A DNA stretch of 64,000 bases from Vineibacter terrae (GTDB lineage: Bacteria; Pseudomonadota; Alphaproteobacteria; Reyranellales; Reyranellaceae). Shown here in pieces: positions 25,150-33,175 of this stretch. Position numbers and translations under genes: made by a program. The notes under the pieces are model-generated. The model had not been told where the DNA came from and did not search any database. It saw only the letters and a program-made list of their open reading frames with translations. Positions within the stretch are counted from its first letter, which is position 1; each line of letters opens with the position of its first letter. The DNA lies in assembly GCF_008039615.1 (NCBI RefSeq), contig NZ_VDUZ01000010.1, forward strand, positions 124,001 to 188,000, given 5' to 3'.

Positions 25150-25830
25150 ATGACGGAGCTTCCGGGACCGGGACTGAGCGCAGAGCAGTGGCAGCAGATC
25201 AAGGCGCTGGTGCAGGCGCTGAGCCCGTCGCAGACCTTCTGGGTCAGCGGCCATTTCACGGGCGTCGACAAGGCGGCGCAGTGGATCGCGGCCCAGATGG
25301 CCCTGGCGGTGGCGCCGGCATCCGCATCGGCGCCACGACGTCCGCTCACGATCCTGGTCGGCTGCGAGGCGGGCGCCAGCGCCGGTATCGTCGCTGCCCT
25401 GGCCAGGGCGGCGGCCGCGGCCGGGCTTGCCGCCGAGGTGATCGACATGGCCGACTACGCGCTGCCGCGGCTGCGCGATGAGCAGGACATCCTGGTTGTC
25501 ACCAGCACCAGCGACGCCGATCCGCCGACGCCGGCGGCGCCGTTCTTCGCCTTCGCGGCGGCTCGCCGGGCACCCCGGCTGCCGGGGGTGCGCTATGCCG
25601 TCTTCGCGCTCGGCGCGGCCGGGGACGAGCGCTACCGCGAAGCGGGACCATGGCTTGACCGGCGCCTCGAGGAGCTGGGCGCGACGCGCCTGCTGCCATG
25701 CGTCGATTGCGACCTCGGCGAGGTGGCCGCGTCCGGTGCGGCGAGCCGCCGCGAGCCGGGGCCGCGGCGCTGCACGCCCTGGTCACCGCCGCGCCGCTGC
25801 CGGACCGGCAATGGTCACCGCCGGACCTGA
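25150..25830 (+). pseudogene. Decayed cysJ paralogue, flavodoxin-like domain only
   Basis: A 226-codon frame that aligns with residues ~40-215 of the intact CysJ encoded at 48769: WVSGHFTGVD matches WVSGYFAGVG, and APRLPGVRYAVFALG and DRRLEELGATR match almost identically. The FMN-binding loops are ruined: GSETGNS has become GCEAGAS, STHGEGDPP has become STSDADPP, and LGDST has become LGAAG. The FAD and NADPH domains are missing. After GEVAASG the frame turns Arg/Pro-rich while another frame continues with ALHALVTAAPLPDRQWSPP, suggesting a frameshift near 25750. Sequence ends near a repeat. It could still make a non-FMN protein, but decay is the simpler reading. ATG 25129 is an alternative start. 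Confidence 0.72.
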
Positions 25831-25938
25831 GGCGGCCGGCCATCGCATGTCGTCATCCGTCATTCCGAGCCTTTGTGATCTTCCCCCTCCGGGGCAGGGC
25901 GATCGCATATGGCGCGACGCCGCGCTGGTGCCCTTTCC

Positions 25939-26024
25939 GTCATCCCGAGCGCAGCGAGGGATCTCCCGCGGATAGCGCACCGTGCGTCTTGCCGCAGGAG
26001 ATCCCTCGCTGCGCTCGGGATGAC
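25939..26024. repeat. Palindromic repeat, family A
   Basis: A full copy with core GCGCACCGTGCG; the right arm ends GCTCGGGATGAC. The ~240 bases from 25831 to 26070 contain it plus a short family B-like piece (TTCCCCCTCCGGGGCAGGGC at about 25880); no gene was seen there. Confidence 0.85.
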
Positions 26025-26070
26025 ACGTCACTCGCATGTGATGGTCCTGCCTATGACGGCCTTTACGCCG

Positions 26071-26349
26071 TCACGGCATGGCGTGGAACTCGACGAACAT
26101 CCGCATCGGCCCGAGCGGCTCGACGTCGTGCGGCTGCTCGGGCTGCACCACGCCGGGCTTGCCGGGCTCCAGGATCTCCTCGTGCGCCGGATCGTGGATG
26201 CGGCAGCGCAGCCTTCCTTCGATGACGTGGATCAATGCCCAGACGCCGGGCTTGGTGCGGTGCTCGCGCCGCAAGCCGGCCGGCAGGCTGTCCTGGTCGA
26301 AGACCGGCGTGCGCTTGTAGGCGACGAGGCCGTGGGGAAGCTGTGCCAT
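26071..26349 (-). CDS. DUF1971 cupin protein (YeaR/TehB N-terminal-like)
   Basis: A 92-residue small beta-barrel protein of the DUF1971 family. YKRTPVFDQDSLPAGLRREH, TKPGVWALIHVIEGRLRCRI and the C-terminal HDVEPLGPMRMFVEFHA fit the family along its whole length. In E. coli the DUF1971 protein YeaR is induced by nitrate/NO through NarL and NsrR. Here the gene starts one base inside the stop of the oxidase gene (TGATG), so it is translationally coupled and is the third gene of the TrHb3-coxI-DUF1971 operon. Its molecular function is unknown; a role in nitrosative stress fits the context. Confidence 0.82.
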   Translation of the reverse strand: MAQLPHGLVAYKRTPVFDQDSLPAGLRREHRTKPGVWALIHVIEGRLRCRIHDPAHEEILEPGKPGVVQPEQPHDVEPLGPMRMFVEFHAMP

Positions 26350-27965
26350 CAGTGGCCTCGCGTGACCGTGGGCAGCTCCTCGAAGGTGTGGAACGGCGGC
26401 GGCGAGGACACCGTCCACTCCAGCGTCGTTGCGCCGTCGCCCCAGTAGTTGGCGCCGACGCGGCGGCCGGCGGTGATGGTGTAGAGCGCGACGCCCACGA
26501 ACCACAGGGTCGAGGCGAAGGTGATGAAGGCGCCGATCGACGACATCTCGTTCCAGAGGTGGAAGGCGTCGGGGTAGTCGGGGTAGTGGCGCGGCATGCC
26601 GGCCAGGCCCGAGAAGTGCATCGGGAAGAAGGTGATGTTGACGCCCAGGAACGTCGTCCAGAAATGCACCTTGCCCGCCCATTCCGGGTACTGGCGGCCG
26701 CTCATCTTGCCGATCCAGTAGTAGAAGCCGGCGAAGATGCCGAACACCGCGCCCAGCGACAGCACGTAATGGAAGTGGGCGATGACGTAGTAGGTGTTGT
26801 GCAGCGCGATATCGACGCCGGCATTGGCCAGCACCACGCCGGTGACGCCGCCGATGGTGAACATGAAGATCAGCCCCAGCACGAACAGCATCGGCGTCGG
26901 GAACCGGATCGAGCCGCCCCACATGGTGGCGATCCAGCTGAAGATCTTCACGCCCGTGGGCACCGCGATGACCATGCTCGCGGCCATGAAATAGGCGCGC
27001 GTGTCGACGTCCATGCCGACGGTGAACATGTGGTGCGCCCACACGACGAAGCCGATGATGCCGATCGCGACCACCGCATAGGCCATGCCGAGATAGCCGA
27101 AGATCGGCTTGCGCGAGAAGGTCGACACGACATGACTCACGATCCCGAACGCGGGCAGGATCATGATGTAGACCTCGGGGTGGCCGAAGAACCAGAACAG
27201 GTGCAGGTACAGCGTCGGGTCGCCGCCGCCGGCCGGATTGAAGAAGGTGGTGCCGAAGTTGCGGTCGGTCAGCAGCATGGTGATGGCGCCGGCCAGCACC
27301 GGCAGCGACATCAGCAGCATGAAGGCGGTCACCAGCATCGCCCAGGCCATCAGCGGCATGCGGTGCAGGGTCATGCCCGGCGCCCGCATGTTGAAGATGG
27401 TGGCGATGAAGTTTGCCGCGCCCAGGATCGAGCCGGCGCCCGCCAGATGCAGCGAGAAGATCACGAAATCCACCGACGGACCGGGATGACCCGAGGCGCT
27501 CAGCGGCGGATAGATGGTCCAGCCGGTGCCGGAGCCCTCGCCGAAGAGCAGCGAGCAGCACAGCATCACGAAGCCCGCCACCAGCAGCCAGAACGAGATG
27601 TTGTTCATGCGCGGGAAGGCCATGTCGGGCGCCCCGATCATGATCGGCACGAACCAGTTGCCGAAGCCGCCGATCAGCGCCGGCATCAGCACGAAGAACA
27701 CCATGACCAGGCCGTGCGCGGTCACGATGGTGTTCCACAGGTGGCCGTTGGGCTGGCCGTCGGCGCCGAGCATGTACTGCACGCCCGGCTCGAGCAGCTC
27801 CAGGCGCATGTAGACCGAGAGCGCGGCGCCGAACAGGCCGGCGCAGGCCGAGAAGACCAGGTAGAGCGTGCCGATGTCCTTGTGGTTGGTGGACAGGAAC
27901 CAGCGGCGGAAGAAGGTCGGCTGGTGGTCGTGGACGCTGTCGGCAACCGACGTTGCAGCGGTCAT
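26349..27965 (-). CDS. ctaD: Cytochrome c oxidase subunit I (orphan haem-copper oxidase catalytic subunit)
   Basis: 538 residues, twelve membrane helices. All catalytic residues are visible: low-spin haem ligands His84 and His399, high-spin haem ligand His397, CuB ligands His262, His311 and His312, the cross-linked Tyr266, Glu264, the D-channel entrance Asp114 (GAPDMAFPR) and K-channel Lys340. It is thus an A-type O2 reductase by sequence. No subunit II, III or assembly gene is nearby. At the Mg-site pair the usual His-Asp is His389-Asn390; in Rhodobacter that Asp (412) binds Mg together with subunit II. It is 12 bases after the truncated haemoglobin gene and overlaps the DUF1971 gene, under apparent NsrR-type control. 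It may be an NO-related or stress-expressed isoform. Confidence 0.9.
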   Translation of the reverse strand: MTAATSVADSVHDHQPTFFRRWFLSTNHKDIGTLYLVFSACAGLFGAALSVYMRLELLEPGVQYMLGADGQPNGHLWNTIVTAHGLVMVFFVLMPALIGGFGNWFVPIMIGAPDMAFPRMNNISFWLLVAGFVMLCCSLLFGEGSGTGWTIYPPLSASGHPGPSVDFVIFSLHLAGAGSILGAANFIATIFNMRAPGMTLHRMPLMAWAMLVTAFMLLMSLPVLAGAITMLLTDRNFGTTFFNPAGGGDPTLYLHLFWFFGHPEVYIMILPAFGIVSHVVSTFSRKPIFGYLGMAYAVVAIGIIGFVVWAHHMFTVGMDVDTRAYFMAASMVIAVPTGVKIFSWIATMWGGSIRFPTPMLFVLGLIFMFTIGGVTGVVLANAGVDIALHNTYYVIAHFHYVLSLGAVFGIFAGFYYWIGKMSGRQYPEWAGKVHFWTTFLGVNITFFPMHFSGLAGMPRHYPDYPDAFHLWNEMSSIGAFITFASTLWFVGVALYTITAGRRVGANYWGDGATTLEWTVSSPPPFHTFEELPTVTRGH

Positions 27966-27977
27966 GGCAAGCCCTCC

Positions 27978-28460
27978 CTAGCTGTTGGCGGCGCGCGCAG
28001 GATCATCGCGCCGGTAGCGTTGTCCCTTGGCGAGCAGCACGCCGCGGCCGCAGGCGATGCCCAGCTCCAGGCTCTCCGCGATCCGCCGTGCCCGCTCGAT
28101 GAAGTGCGCCGCCGCCTGCGGCGGGCAGATCTCGTTCGCCGTGGCCTCGAACAGCGCCAGCCAGCGGTCGAAATGCTGTGCGTCGACAGGCAGCGGCAGG
28201 TGCGCCTGCATCGGCTGGCCGTGGTAGCGGCCGCTCATCAGCGCCACCGACGACCAGAACGCGCACATCTTCTGCAGGTGCGGCTCCCAGTCTGCGATGC
28301 GGGCCGCGAAGACGGGGCCGAGCAGGGCGTCCTGCCGCACGCGGTCGTAGAAGCGCCGCACCAGCTGGTCGATCATCGCCTCGTCGATGCCGGTTTCGGC
28401 CCGGATGCGGTCGGTGATCTCGGCGCGGCGTTGCATGCCAGGGGCTATGGGCAGCGTCAT
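27978..28460 (-). CDS. Group III truncated haemoglobin (TrHb3/trHbP)
   Basis: A 160-residue 2-on-2 globin. Landmarks of group III are present: Tyr38 at B10 (FYDRV), His61 at E7 (WEPHLQKMCAFW), proximal His87 at F8 in GQPMQAHLPLP, and Trp100 at G8. The Campylobacter homologue Ctb is induced by NO and modulates O2/NO chemistry. It is the first gene of the operon with coxI and a DUF1971 gene. Two 23-bp dyads lie directly upstream, one ending only 11 bases before the start codon, consistent with tight repression by the adjacent NsrR-like protein. The last ~20 residues are a polar tail. Confidence 0.88.
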   Translation of the reverse strand: MTLPIAPGMQRRAEITDRIRAETGIDEAMIDQLVRRFYDRVRQDALLGPVFAARIADWEPHLQKMCAFWSSVALMSGRYHGQPMQAHLPLPVDAQHFDRWLALFEATANEICPPQAAAHFIERARRIAESLELGIACGRGVLLAKGQRYRRDDPARAANS

Positions 28461-28471
28461 GGCTGGCCTTT

Positions 28472-28494
28472 AATAGGTATCTGATATGACTATT
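28472..28494. promoter_or_regulatory. Putative NsrR operator 1 upstream of TrHb3 gene
   Basis: A 23-base dyad with two 11-base halves around one central base. On the minus strand the halves are AATAGTCATAT and AGATACCTATT; 8 of 11 positions pair. It lies 11 bases from the TrHb3 start codon and would overlap the ribosome binding region. The 11-1-11 layout is typical of NsrR sites; the base sequence differs from the E. coli consensus. Confidence 0.55.
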
Positions 28495-28504
28495 TTAACG
28501 CATA

Positions 28505-28527
28505 AAGGGGTAAATCAAATACCCATT
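28505..28527. promoter_or_regulatory. Putative NsrR operator 2 upstream of TrHb3 gene
   Basis: A second 23-base dyad in the same layout; the minus-strand halves are AATGGGTATTT and ATTTACCCCTT, 8 of 11 positions pairing. The half-site AATRGGTAT is shared with operator 1 (as ATACCTATT) and with the dyad before the regulator gene. This AT-rich stretch between the TrHb3 and regulator genes stands out from the GC-rich surroundings. Confidence 0.55.
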
Positions 28528-28578
28528 TAAGCCTGTGCTGTTCCGTCGCTGGCAGCAGCAGGGGCCGGTCGCTCTGGA

Positions 28579-29031
28579 CTAGGCCGCCGGCGTCTCGGCC
28601 AGCAGGCGGCGCATGCGCTGGAGCGCGCGGGGATGGCTGATCAGGTCGGCCAGGGAATAGCGGTCGAGCACCGCCAGGAAAGCGCGCAGCGCCTCGTCCA
28701 GGGGACCGCGCAGGCCGCAGGCGGACGTGATGACGCACATATTGCGCGCCGCGTCGAAGCACTCGACCAGATCGAAGCTGTCCTCGGTCGCGCGCACGAC
28801 GGCGCCAAGGTTGATCGCTTCGGCCTGGCGCGCCAGCCGCAGCCCGCCGCCGCGACCGCGCTGGCTCTCGACGAAGCCCGCCTGCACCAGGGTCTGCGTC
28901 ACCTTCGTGAGGTGGTTGCGCGAGATGTCGTAGCGGCGCGCAACCTCCTCGACCGTGTGGAGGTCGTCCGGCTCCATCGCCAGCATCATCAGCAGGCGCA
29001 GGGCGTAATCGGTGTGCAAGGTCAGGCGCAT
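28579..29031 (-). CDS. nsrR: Rrf2 family regulator, NsrR-like (iron-sulfur, NO sensor)
   Basis: A 150-residue winged-helix Rrf2 protein. MRLTLHTDYALRLL is the classic NsrR N-terminus, HTVEEVARRYDISRNHLTKV the recognition HTH (residues 25-44), and Cys91, Cys99 and Cys105 (ECFD...NMC...SAC) the cluster ligands. Asp8 is also present; in Streptomyces NsrR the [4Fe-4S] cluster is bound by Asp8 and three Cys at nearly the same positions. NO destroys the cluster and releases repression. The gene is upstream of, and on the same strand as, TrHb3-coxI-DUF1971, with a dyad before it suggesting autoregulation. An IscR identity is unlikely given the Cys spacing. Confidence 0.87.
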   Translation of the reverse strand: MRLTLHTDYALRLLMMLAMEPDDLHTVEEVARRYDISRNHLTKVTQTLVQAGFVESQRGRGGGLRLARQAEAINLGAVVRATEDSFDLVECFDAARNMCVITSACGLRGPLDEALRAFLAVLDRYSLADLISHPRALQRMRRLLAETPAA

Positions 29032-29072
29032 CGTCGGCGGGCGCGGGGTAGGAACGTTAAGGCGTGCTGGCC

Positions 29073-29094
29073 ATACCTATTTTACAATGGATAT
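29073..29094. promoter_or_regulatory. Putative NsrR operator upstream of the regulator gene
   Basis: A 22-base dyad: ATACCTATTTT followed directly by ACAATGGATAT, 8 of 11 positions pairing. The half-site ATACCTATT is identical to one half of operator 1 before the TrHb3 gene. It lies about 42 bases upstream of the regulator start and is AT-rich relative to its surroundings. Confidence 0.5.
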
Positions 29095-29125
29095 CACGTC
29101 CGCGCATGACCGGAAAGAGGCGCGG

Positions 29126-30178
29126 CTACGGCCGCAGCACGACGCGGCCCACCACCTTGCCGCCGCGCAGCTCCTCCAGCACGTCGTTGGCGGCCTCGAG
29201 CGGCCGCGTGGCGTAGGGCATCGGGCCGATCTTGCCGGCGCGCACCAGCGCCATCAGCTCGTGGAACTCGGGCAGATCGCCGACATAGGAGCCCTCGATC
29301 GCCGCCATCTTGAACGGCATGGCGATCGGCGCGAACGGCGCGTCGCCGCCGAACAGGCCGACGATCACGATCTTGCCGCCGCGGCGCAGGGCGTCGAAGC
29401 CGAAGCGGAAGGAGGCGGCCGCGCCCACGAAATCCACGGCGCTGCAGACGCCGCCGCCGGTCTGCTGCTGCAGCCTGGCCAGCGCGCCCTCGGCCCGGGT
29501 GTTGACCACGTCGTGGGCGCCGTGCTCCTTGGCCGTCTGCAGCTTCTTGTCGTCGATATCCGCGACGATGATCTCGCCGTCGAAGATCGCCTTGGCGACC
29601 TCCAGCCCGGCCATCCCGACGCCGCCGGCGCCGACCAGCAGCAGCCGCTTGCGGTTCTTCACCGTCTCGGTCTTGCGGATGGCGGAATACGCGGTCAGCC
29701 CCGAGCAGGCATAGGTGCAGGCGAGCTCGATCGGCGTGTTGCCATGGTCGACCAGGTATTTCGGATGCGGCACCACGACATGCGTGGCATAGCCGCCGTC
29801 GCGGCGCGTGCCCAGCGTGCGCGGCGCGGCGCACAGCAGCTCGTCGCCGGCCTGGCAGGCGGCGCACTGGCCGCAGCCGATCCACGGGAACACCACGAAG
29901 CGCTGGCCGACGCGCACGTCCTTGGCGTCCGGCCCGACCGCCACGACCTCGCCCGCGATCTCGTGGCCCAGCGTGTGCGGCAGCGTCATGCCGCGGTTGG
30001 TGACCTCCAGCTTCTGGCCGCCGCCGAGATCGAAGAAGCCTTCCCACAGATGCAGGTCGGAATGGCAGACGCCGCTCGACAGGATGCGCACGATGACCTC
30101 GCTGCCCGAAGGCGCCGGGTCGGCATAGGTGTTCAGCTGCAGCGGCTTGCCGAACTCGACGATTTGCATGGCGCGCAT
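29126..30178 (-). CDS. Zinc-dependent alcohol dehydrogenase (MDR family)
   Basis: 350 residues. The catalytic zinc ligands are Cys in SSGVCHSDLH (~residue 36) and His in LGHEIAGEV (~69), and the structural zinc has four Cys in CGQCAACQAGDELLC (~100-114). The NAD-binding motif is VGAGGVGMAGLEVAK (~176-190), followed by the acidic VADID that favours NAD. The start at ATG 30178 has GGAGG eight bases upstream; the frame extends 14 codons further but without a binding site. It is a cytoplasmic alcohol/aldehyde oxidoreductase, probably of class III-like broad specificity. It is divergent from the MaoC gene, with ~60 bases between. Confidence 0.88.
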   Translation of the reverse strand: MRAMQIVEFGKPLQLNTYADPAPSGSEVIVRILSSGVCHSDLHLWEGFFDLGGGQKLEVTNRGMTLPHTLGHEIAGEVVAVGPDAKDVRVGQRFVVFPWIGCGQCAACQAGDELLCAAPRTLGTRRDGGYATHVVVPHPKYLVDHGNTPIELACTYACSGLTAYSAIRKTETVKNRKRLLLVGAGGVGMAGLEVAKAIFDGEIIVADIDDKKLQTAKEHGAHDVVNTRAEGALARLQQQTGGGVCSAVDFVGAAASFRFGFDALRRGGKIVIVGLFGGDAPFAPIAMPFKMAAIEGSYVGDLPEFHELMALVRAGKIGPMPYATRPLEAANDVLEELRGGKVVGRVVLRP

Positions 30179-30237
30179 GGTGTTTCCTCCGTAGCATTGC
30201 GGGCGATTGTGAAAGTGCATCCTAGTCGGAGGTGGGC

Positions 30238-30741
30238 GTGTCGGGAAAGGTCGGCGACGAGGCAGCGAAGTTCGATCCGCGAAACCATAGCTTCGGCCCC
30301 TCGCACTATTTCGAGGACCTCAAGGTTGGTCAGCGCTTCTACGTCAATTCGCGCACCCAGACGGACGCGCTGTTCGCCGCCTTCCAGCTGGCCAGTGGCG
30401 ACAACCACCCGATCCACTACGATCGCGTCTACTGCCAGGCGCGCGGCCATCGCGACATGCTGGCGCACGGCCTGCAGGTCACCATCCAGGCCGCGGCCGG
30501 TGCCGGCATCTTCCCGCATGTCGTGGGCGATTCGCTGATCGGCTTCATCGAGCAGTCGTCGCGCCTCCTCAGGCCGGTCTATGTCGGCGACACGCTCTTT
30601 CCCATGCTCGAGATCAGCGAGCTGCGCCCCGGCCGCACCACCGGGGTCGTGGTCGTCAAGATCACGATCCACAACCAGGACGGCACGCTGGTGATGGACG
30701 GCGAGCACAAATATCTCGTCAAGAAGCGGCCGCAGGCGTGA
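30238..30741 (+). CDS. MaoC family dehydratase (hotdog fold)
   Basis: About 167 residues. The hydratase motif is visible as FQLASGDNHPIHYD (residues ~48-61), with the catalytic Asp and His, followed by MLAHGLQVT. Such enzymes add water to enoyl-CoA or act on related acyl thioesters. GTG 30238 is preferred because GGAGG ends five bases before it; GTG 30232 is in frame too. It heads a run of plus-strand genes (SDR, ABM, CorA) with gaps of 51, 22 and 37 bases, and may be cotranscribed with the SDR. The substrate is unknown. Confidence 0.85.
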   Translation: MSGKVGDEAAKFDPRNHSFGPSHYFEDLKVGQRFYVNSRTQTDALFAAFQLASGDNHPIHYDRVYCQARGHRDMLAHGLQVTIQAAAGAGIFPHVVGDSLIGFIEQSSRLLRPVYVGDTLFPMLEISELRPGRTTGVVVVKITIHNQDGTLVMDGEHKYLVKKRPQA

Positions 30742-30792
30742 AGGCGCTCCCGGCCAGCTTCGGCCCGGTCGTATAACGGAGGACGCGACGCC

Positions 30793-31569
30793 ATGGGTTT
30801 GCTGGACGGCAAGGTTGCCTGGATCACGGGCGCCGGCACCGGAATCGGCCGGGCCGGCGCCATCGCCCTGGCGCGCGAAGGCGCCCACGTGATGCTGTCG
30901 GGCCGCACGCGCCAGACGCTGGACGAGACGGCGCGCCTGGCGGGCGACGCCGGCGGAAGCGGCACGGCGGCGCTGCTCGACGTCGCCGACAAGCACGCCG
31001 TCAGGCGCGTGGCCGACGCGATCCTGGCGGCGCATGGGCGCATCGACATCCTGGTCAACAGCGCCGGCATCAACCTGCGCGAGCGCACCTGGGGGCAGGT
31101 GACGCCCGAAGGCTGGGACGACATCGTGCGCATCAACCTCGACGGCACGTTCTACTGCTGCCATGCCGTGCTGCCGTCGATGCGCGCGCGCAAGGACGGC
31201 GTCGTGATCAACGTCTCGAGCTGGTTCGGCAAGTACATCACCGGCCTGGCCGGGCCCGGCTACACGGCGTCCAAGTTCGGAGTCGCGGCGCTCACCGAGA
31301 CGATCAACGTCGAGGACGGCATCAACGGCATCCGCGCCTGCGTCATCTGCCCCGGCGAGGCGGCGACGCCGATCATGGAGCGCCGCCCGGTCAAGCCGCC
31401 GCCGCACGAGCTGGCGCGCATGATGCAGGAGGAGGATCTCGGGCGCGCCATCCTGTTCGTCGCCACCCTGCCGGCGCGCGTCTGCGTCAACGAGATCATC
31501 ATCAGCCCGACGCATAACCGGTTCTATGTCGGCGGCCTTGAAGCGGCCGCGCCGACCCCGTCATCCTGA
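30793..31569 (+). CDS. SDR family oxidoreductase
   Basis: A 258-residue classical SDR. Landmarks: TGAGTGIGRAGA (NAD(P)-binding), NSAGIN (NAG-type motif, ~residue 90), Ser in VINVSSWFGKY (~143), and YTASK with Tyr-x3-Lys (~157-161). CPGEAATPIM is the post-catalytic loop. The motif NAG is NSAG as in many FabG-like proteins. A Shine-Dalgarno GGAGG lies 11 bases before the ATG. It follows the MaoC dehydratase gene, so the pair may act on consecutive steps of an acyl or alcohol pathway. This is inference from spacing. Confidence 0.87.
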   Translation: MGLLDGKVAWITGAGTGIGRAGAIALAREGAHVMLSGRTRQTLDETARLAGDAGGSGTAALLDVADKHAVRRVADAILAAHGRIDILVNSAGINLRERTWGQVTPEGWDDIVRINLDGTFYCCHAVLPSMRARKDGVVINVSSWFGKYITGLAGPGYTASKFGVAALTETINVEDGINGIRACVICPGEAATPIMERRPVKPPPHELARMMQEEDLGRAILFVATLPARVCVNEIIISPTHNRFYVGGLEAAAPTPSS

Positions 31570-31591
31570 GACCGATCCTGAAGGAGGGACC

Positions 31592-31876
31592 ATGCTAGGT
31601 ATCATCGCGACCTTGACCATCAAGCCGGGCACCAACGCGGCGTTCGAGGAGACCATGGGCAAGCTCGCCGCCGCCGTGCGCGCCGGCGAGCCGGGCAACA
31701 AGCTCTACGCGCTGCACAAGACCGACGATGCCAACGTCTATGTCATGCTGGAGCGCTATGACGACCAGGCGGCGCTCGACGCGCATCGTGCCTCGCCGCA
31801 CTTCAAGGACCTGGGCCGCAAGCTGGGCGACTACCTGGCGGCGCGGCCGCAGGTGCAGGTGATGCAGGAAGTCTGA
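31592..31876 (+). CDS. ABM domain protein (putative quinol monooxygenase)
   Basis: A 94-residue ferredoxin-like alpha+beta barrel protein of the antibiotic biosynthesis monooxygenase family. It opens with MLGIIATLTIKPGTNAAFEE, has the VYVMLERYDDQAALDAH segment (~50-66) and ends SPHFKDLG...VQVMQEV. Family members are small dimers; a few oxidise quinols without cofactor, others are of unknown role. AAGGAGG precedes the ATG by seven bases. It is tightly packed between the SDR and corA genes. A second protein of the family is encoded at 59141. Confidence 0.82.
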   Translation: MLGIIATLTIKPGTNAAFEETMGKLAAAVRAGEPGNKLYALHKTDDANVYVMLERYDDQAALDAHRASPHFKDLGRKLGDYLAARPQVQVMQEV

Positions 31877-31913
31877 CCGGCCGGCTGGCCGACCGGCCAG
31901 CAAGGAGGCGGGC

Positions 31914-32981
31914 ATGGATGGCATCGTCCGTCGCAGCATCGAGCCGGGCGCGCCGCCCGGCACGCTGGCCGGCCGGGCGCCGGTGGGCGAGGAGGCGCTG
32001 CACTTCACCCTGGTCGAGTACGCCGCCGACGCCGTCGAGGTCGAGGAGGCGGCCACCGTCGAGCGGTGCAAGTTCCACCTGGCGACGCCGGAGAAGACCT
32101 GGATCGATGTCGCCGGCCGCGCCAGCGCCCAGATGCTGAACGCGCTGGGCGATGCCTTCCACCTGCACCCGCTGGCGCTGGAGGACGTGTTCCACTCGCA
32201 CCAGCGGCCCAAGCTCGACATCTATGAGCAGCAGGGCTTCATCGTCCTGAACGACCCGGTCTATGTCGACGGCGAGATCAAGCCGCGCCAGGTGTCGATC
32301 TTCTTCGGCGAGAACTACGTGATCAGCTTCCACGACGCCGACGAGGACATCTTCCGGCCGGTGCGCGAGCGCGTGCTGCGCACCGGCTCGCGCCTGCGGC
32401 GCAAGGGCATCGACTATCTCGTCTATGCCCTGGTCGACCTGGTCGTCGACCGCAAGTTCCCGGTGATCGAGAAGGTCAGCGCGCAGCTGGAGTCGCTGGA
32501 GGACGAGGCTCTCGACCGCCCGACCTCGGCGACGCTCAAGCGCATCCACGAGGCGCGCCGCGCGCTCATGGCGTTCCATCGCATCCAGTGGGCCGAGCGC
32601 GAGACGGTGCTGTCGCTGATGCGGCCGGAGGTGCCGTTCGTCATCAAGGAGACGCGCACCTACATGCGCGACTGCTTCGACCATACCGTCGCGGTGATGG
32701 AGCTGATCGAGAGCTACCGCGACATGGCCAACGGCCTGATGGAAGTCTATCTGATGGACACGTCCAACCGCATGAACGAGGTGATGAAGACGCTGGCGAT
32801 CATCACCGCCTTCTTCATGCCGTTGTCGTTCCTGACCGGCATCTACGGCATGAACTTCGAGACCGAGACCGGCAACATGCCGGAGCTGAAATGGCCGTTC
32901 GGCTACGTCTACTTCTGGTGCATGGTGGCGGTCATCGTCATCGGCCTGTTCCTGTGGATGAAGCGCAAGCGGTGGTTTTGA
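31914..32981 (+). CDS. corA: Magnesium/cobalt transporter CorA family protein
   Basis: 355 residues, the usual CorA length. There is a long cytoplasmic alpha/beta funnel domain (1-~290), then two C-terminal helices. The signature YGMNFE (GMN at 312-314) lies between helix 1 (VMKTLAIITAFFMPLSFLTG) and helix 2 (YVYFWCMVAVIVIGLFLW), and the chain ends in a basic KRKRWF tail. Members are pentameric Mg2+ (also Co2+/Ni2+) channels; the Asn of GMN selects hydrated Mg2+. AAGGAGG precedes the ATG. Probable last gene of the MaoC-SDR-ABM-corA run, followed by a repeat. Confidence 0.92.
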   Translation: MDGIVRRSIEPGAPPGTLAGRAPVGEEALHFTLVEYAADAVEVEEAATVERCKFHLATPEKTWIDVAGRASAQMLNALGDAFHLHPLALEDVFHSHQRPKLDIYEQQGFIVLNDPVYVDGEIKPRQVSIFFGENYVISFHDADEDIFRPVRERVLRTGSRLRRKGIDYLVYALVDLVVDRKFPVIEKVSAQLESLEDEALDRPTSATLKRIHEARRALMAFHRIQWAERETVLSLMRPEVPFVIKETRTYMRDCFDHTVAVMELIESYRDMANGLMEVYLMDTSNRMNEVMKTLAIITAFFMPLSFLTGIYGMNFETETGNMPELKWPFGYVYFWCMVAVIVIGLFLWMKRKRWF

Positions 32982-32985
32982 ATTT

Positions 32986-33149
32986 CCTTCCCCACGCGAA
33001 GCGTGGGGAAGGTGGCCGATTCGGCACTTCGACGCTTTGCGTCGAAGTGCCTGAGCCGGATGGGGAGCCGACGTGGTGCTGATTGCCGAGACCACGTCGG
33101 CTCCCCTCCGCCCCTTCGGGGCACCTCCCCAACTTCGTTGGGGAGGAAG
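32986..33149. repeat. Palindromic repeat, family B-like (copy 4)
   Basis: CCTTCCCCACGCGAAGCGTG and CCTCCCCAACTTCGTTGGGG form the ends. Inner parts include CGGCACTTCGACGC/GCGTCGAAGTGCC, GGGGAGCCGACGTGGTG and its complement, and CCCCTTCGGGG. Block order matches the copy at 38472 and, more loosely, the 2-kb copies, with the arm sequence changed. Confidence 0.7.
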
Positions 33150-33175
33150 ACAACGACATACAGGAGAAACCTGAG

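Noticed and set aside
26235-28484. A 749-codon open frame on the plus strand
   Set aside because: Antisense shadow of the coxI and TrHb3 genes; His/Gln/Arg-rich composition typical of a reverse frame.
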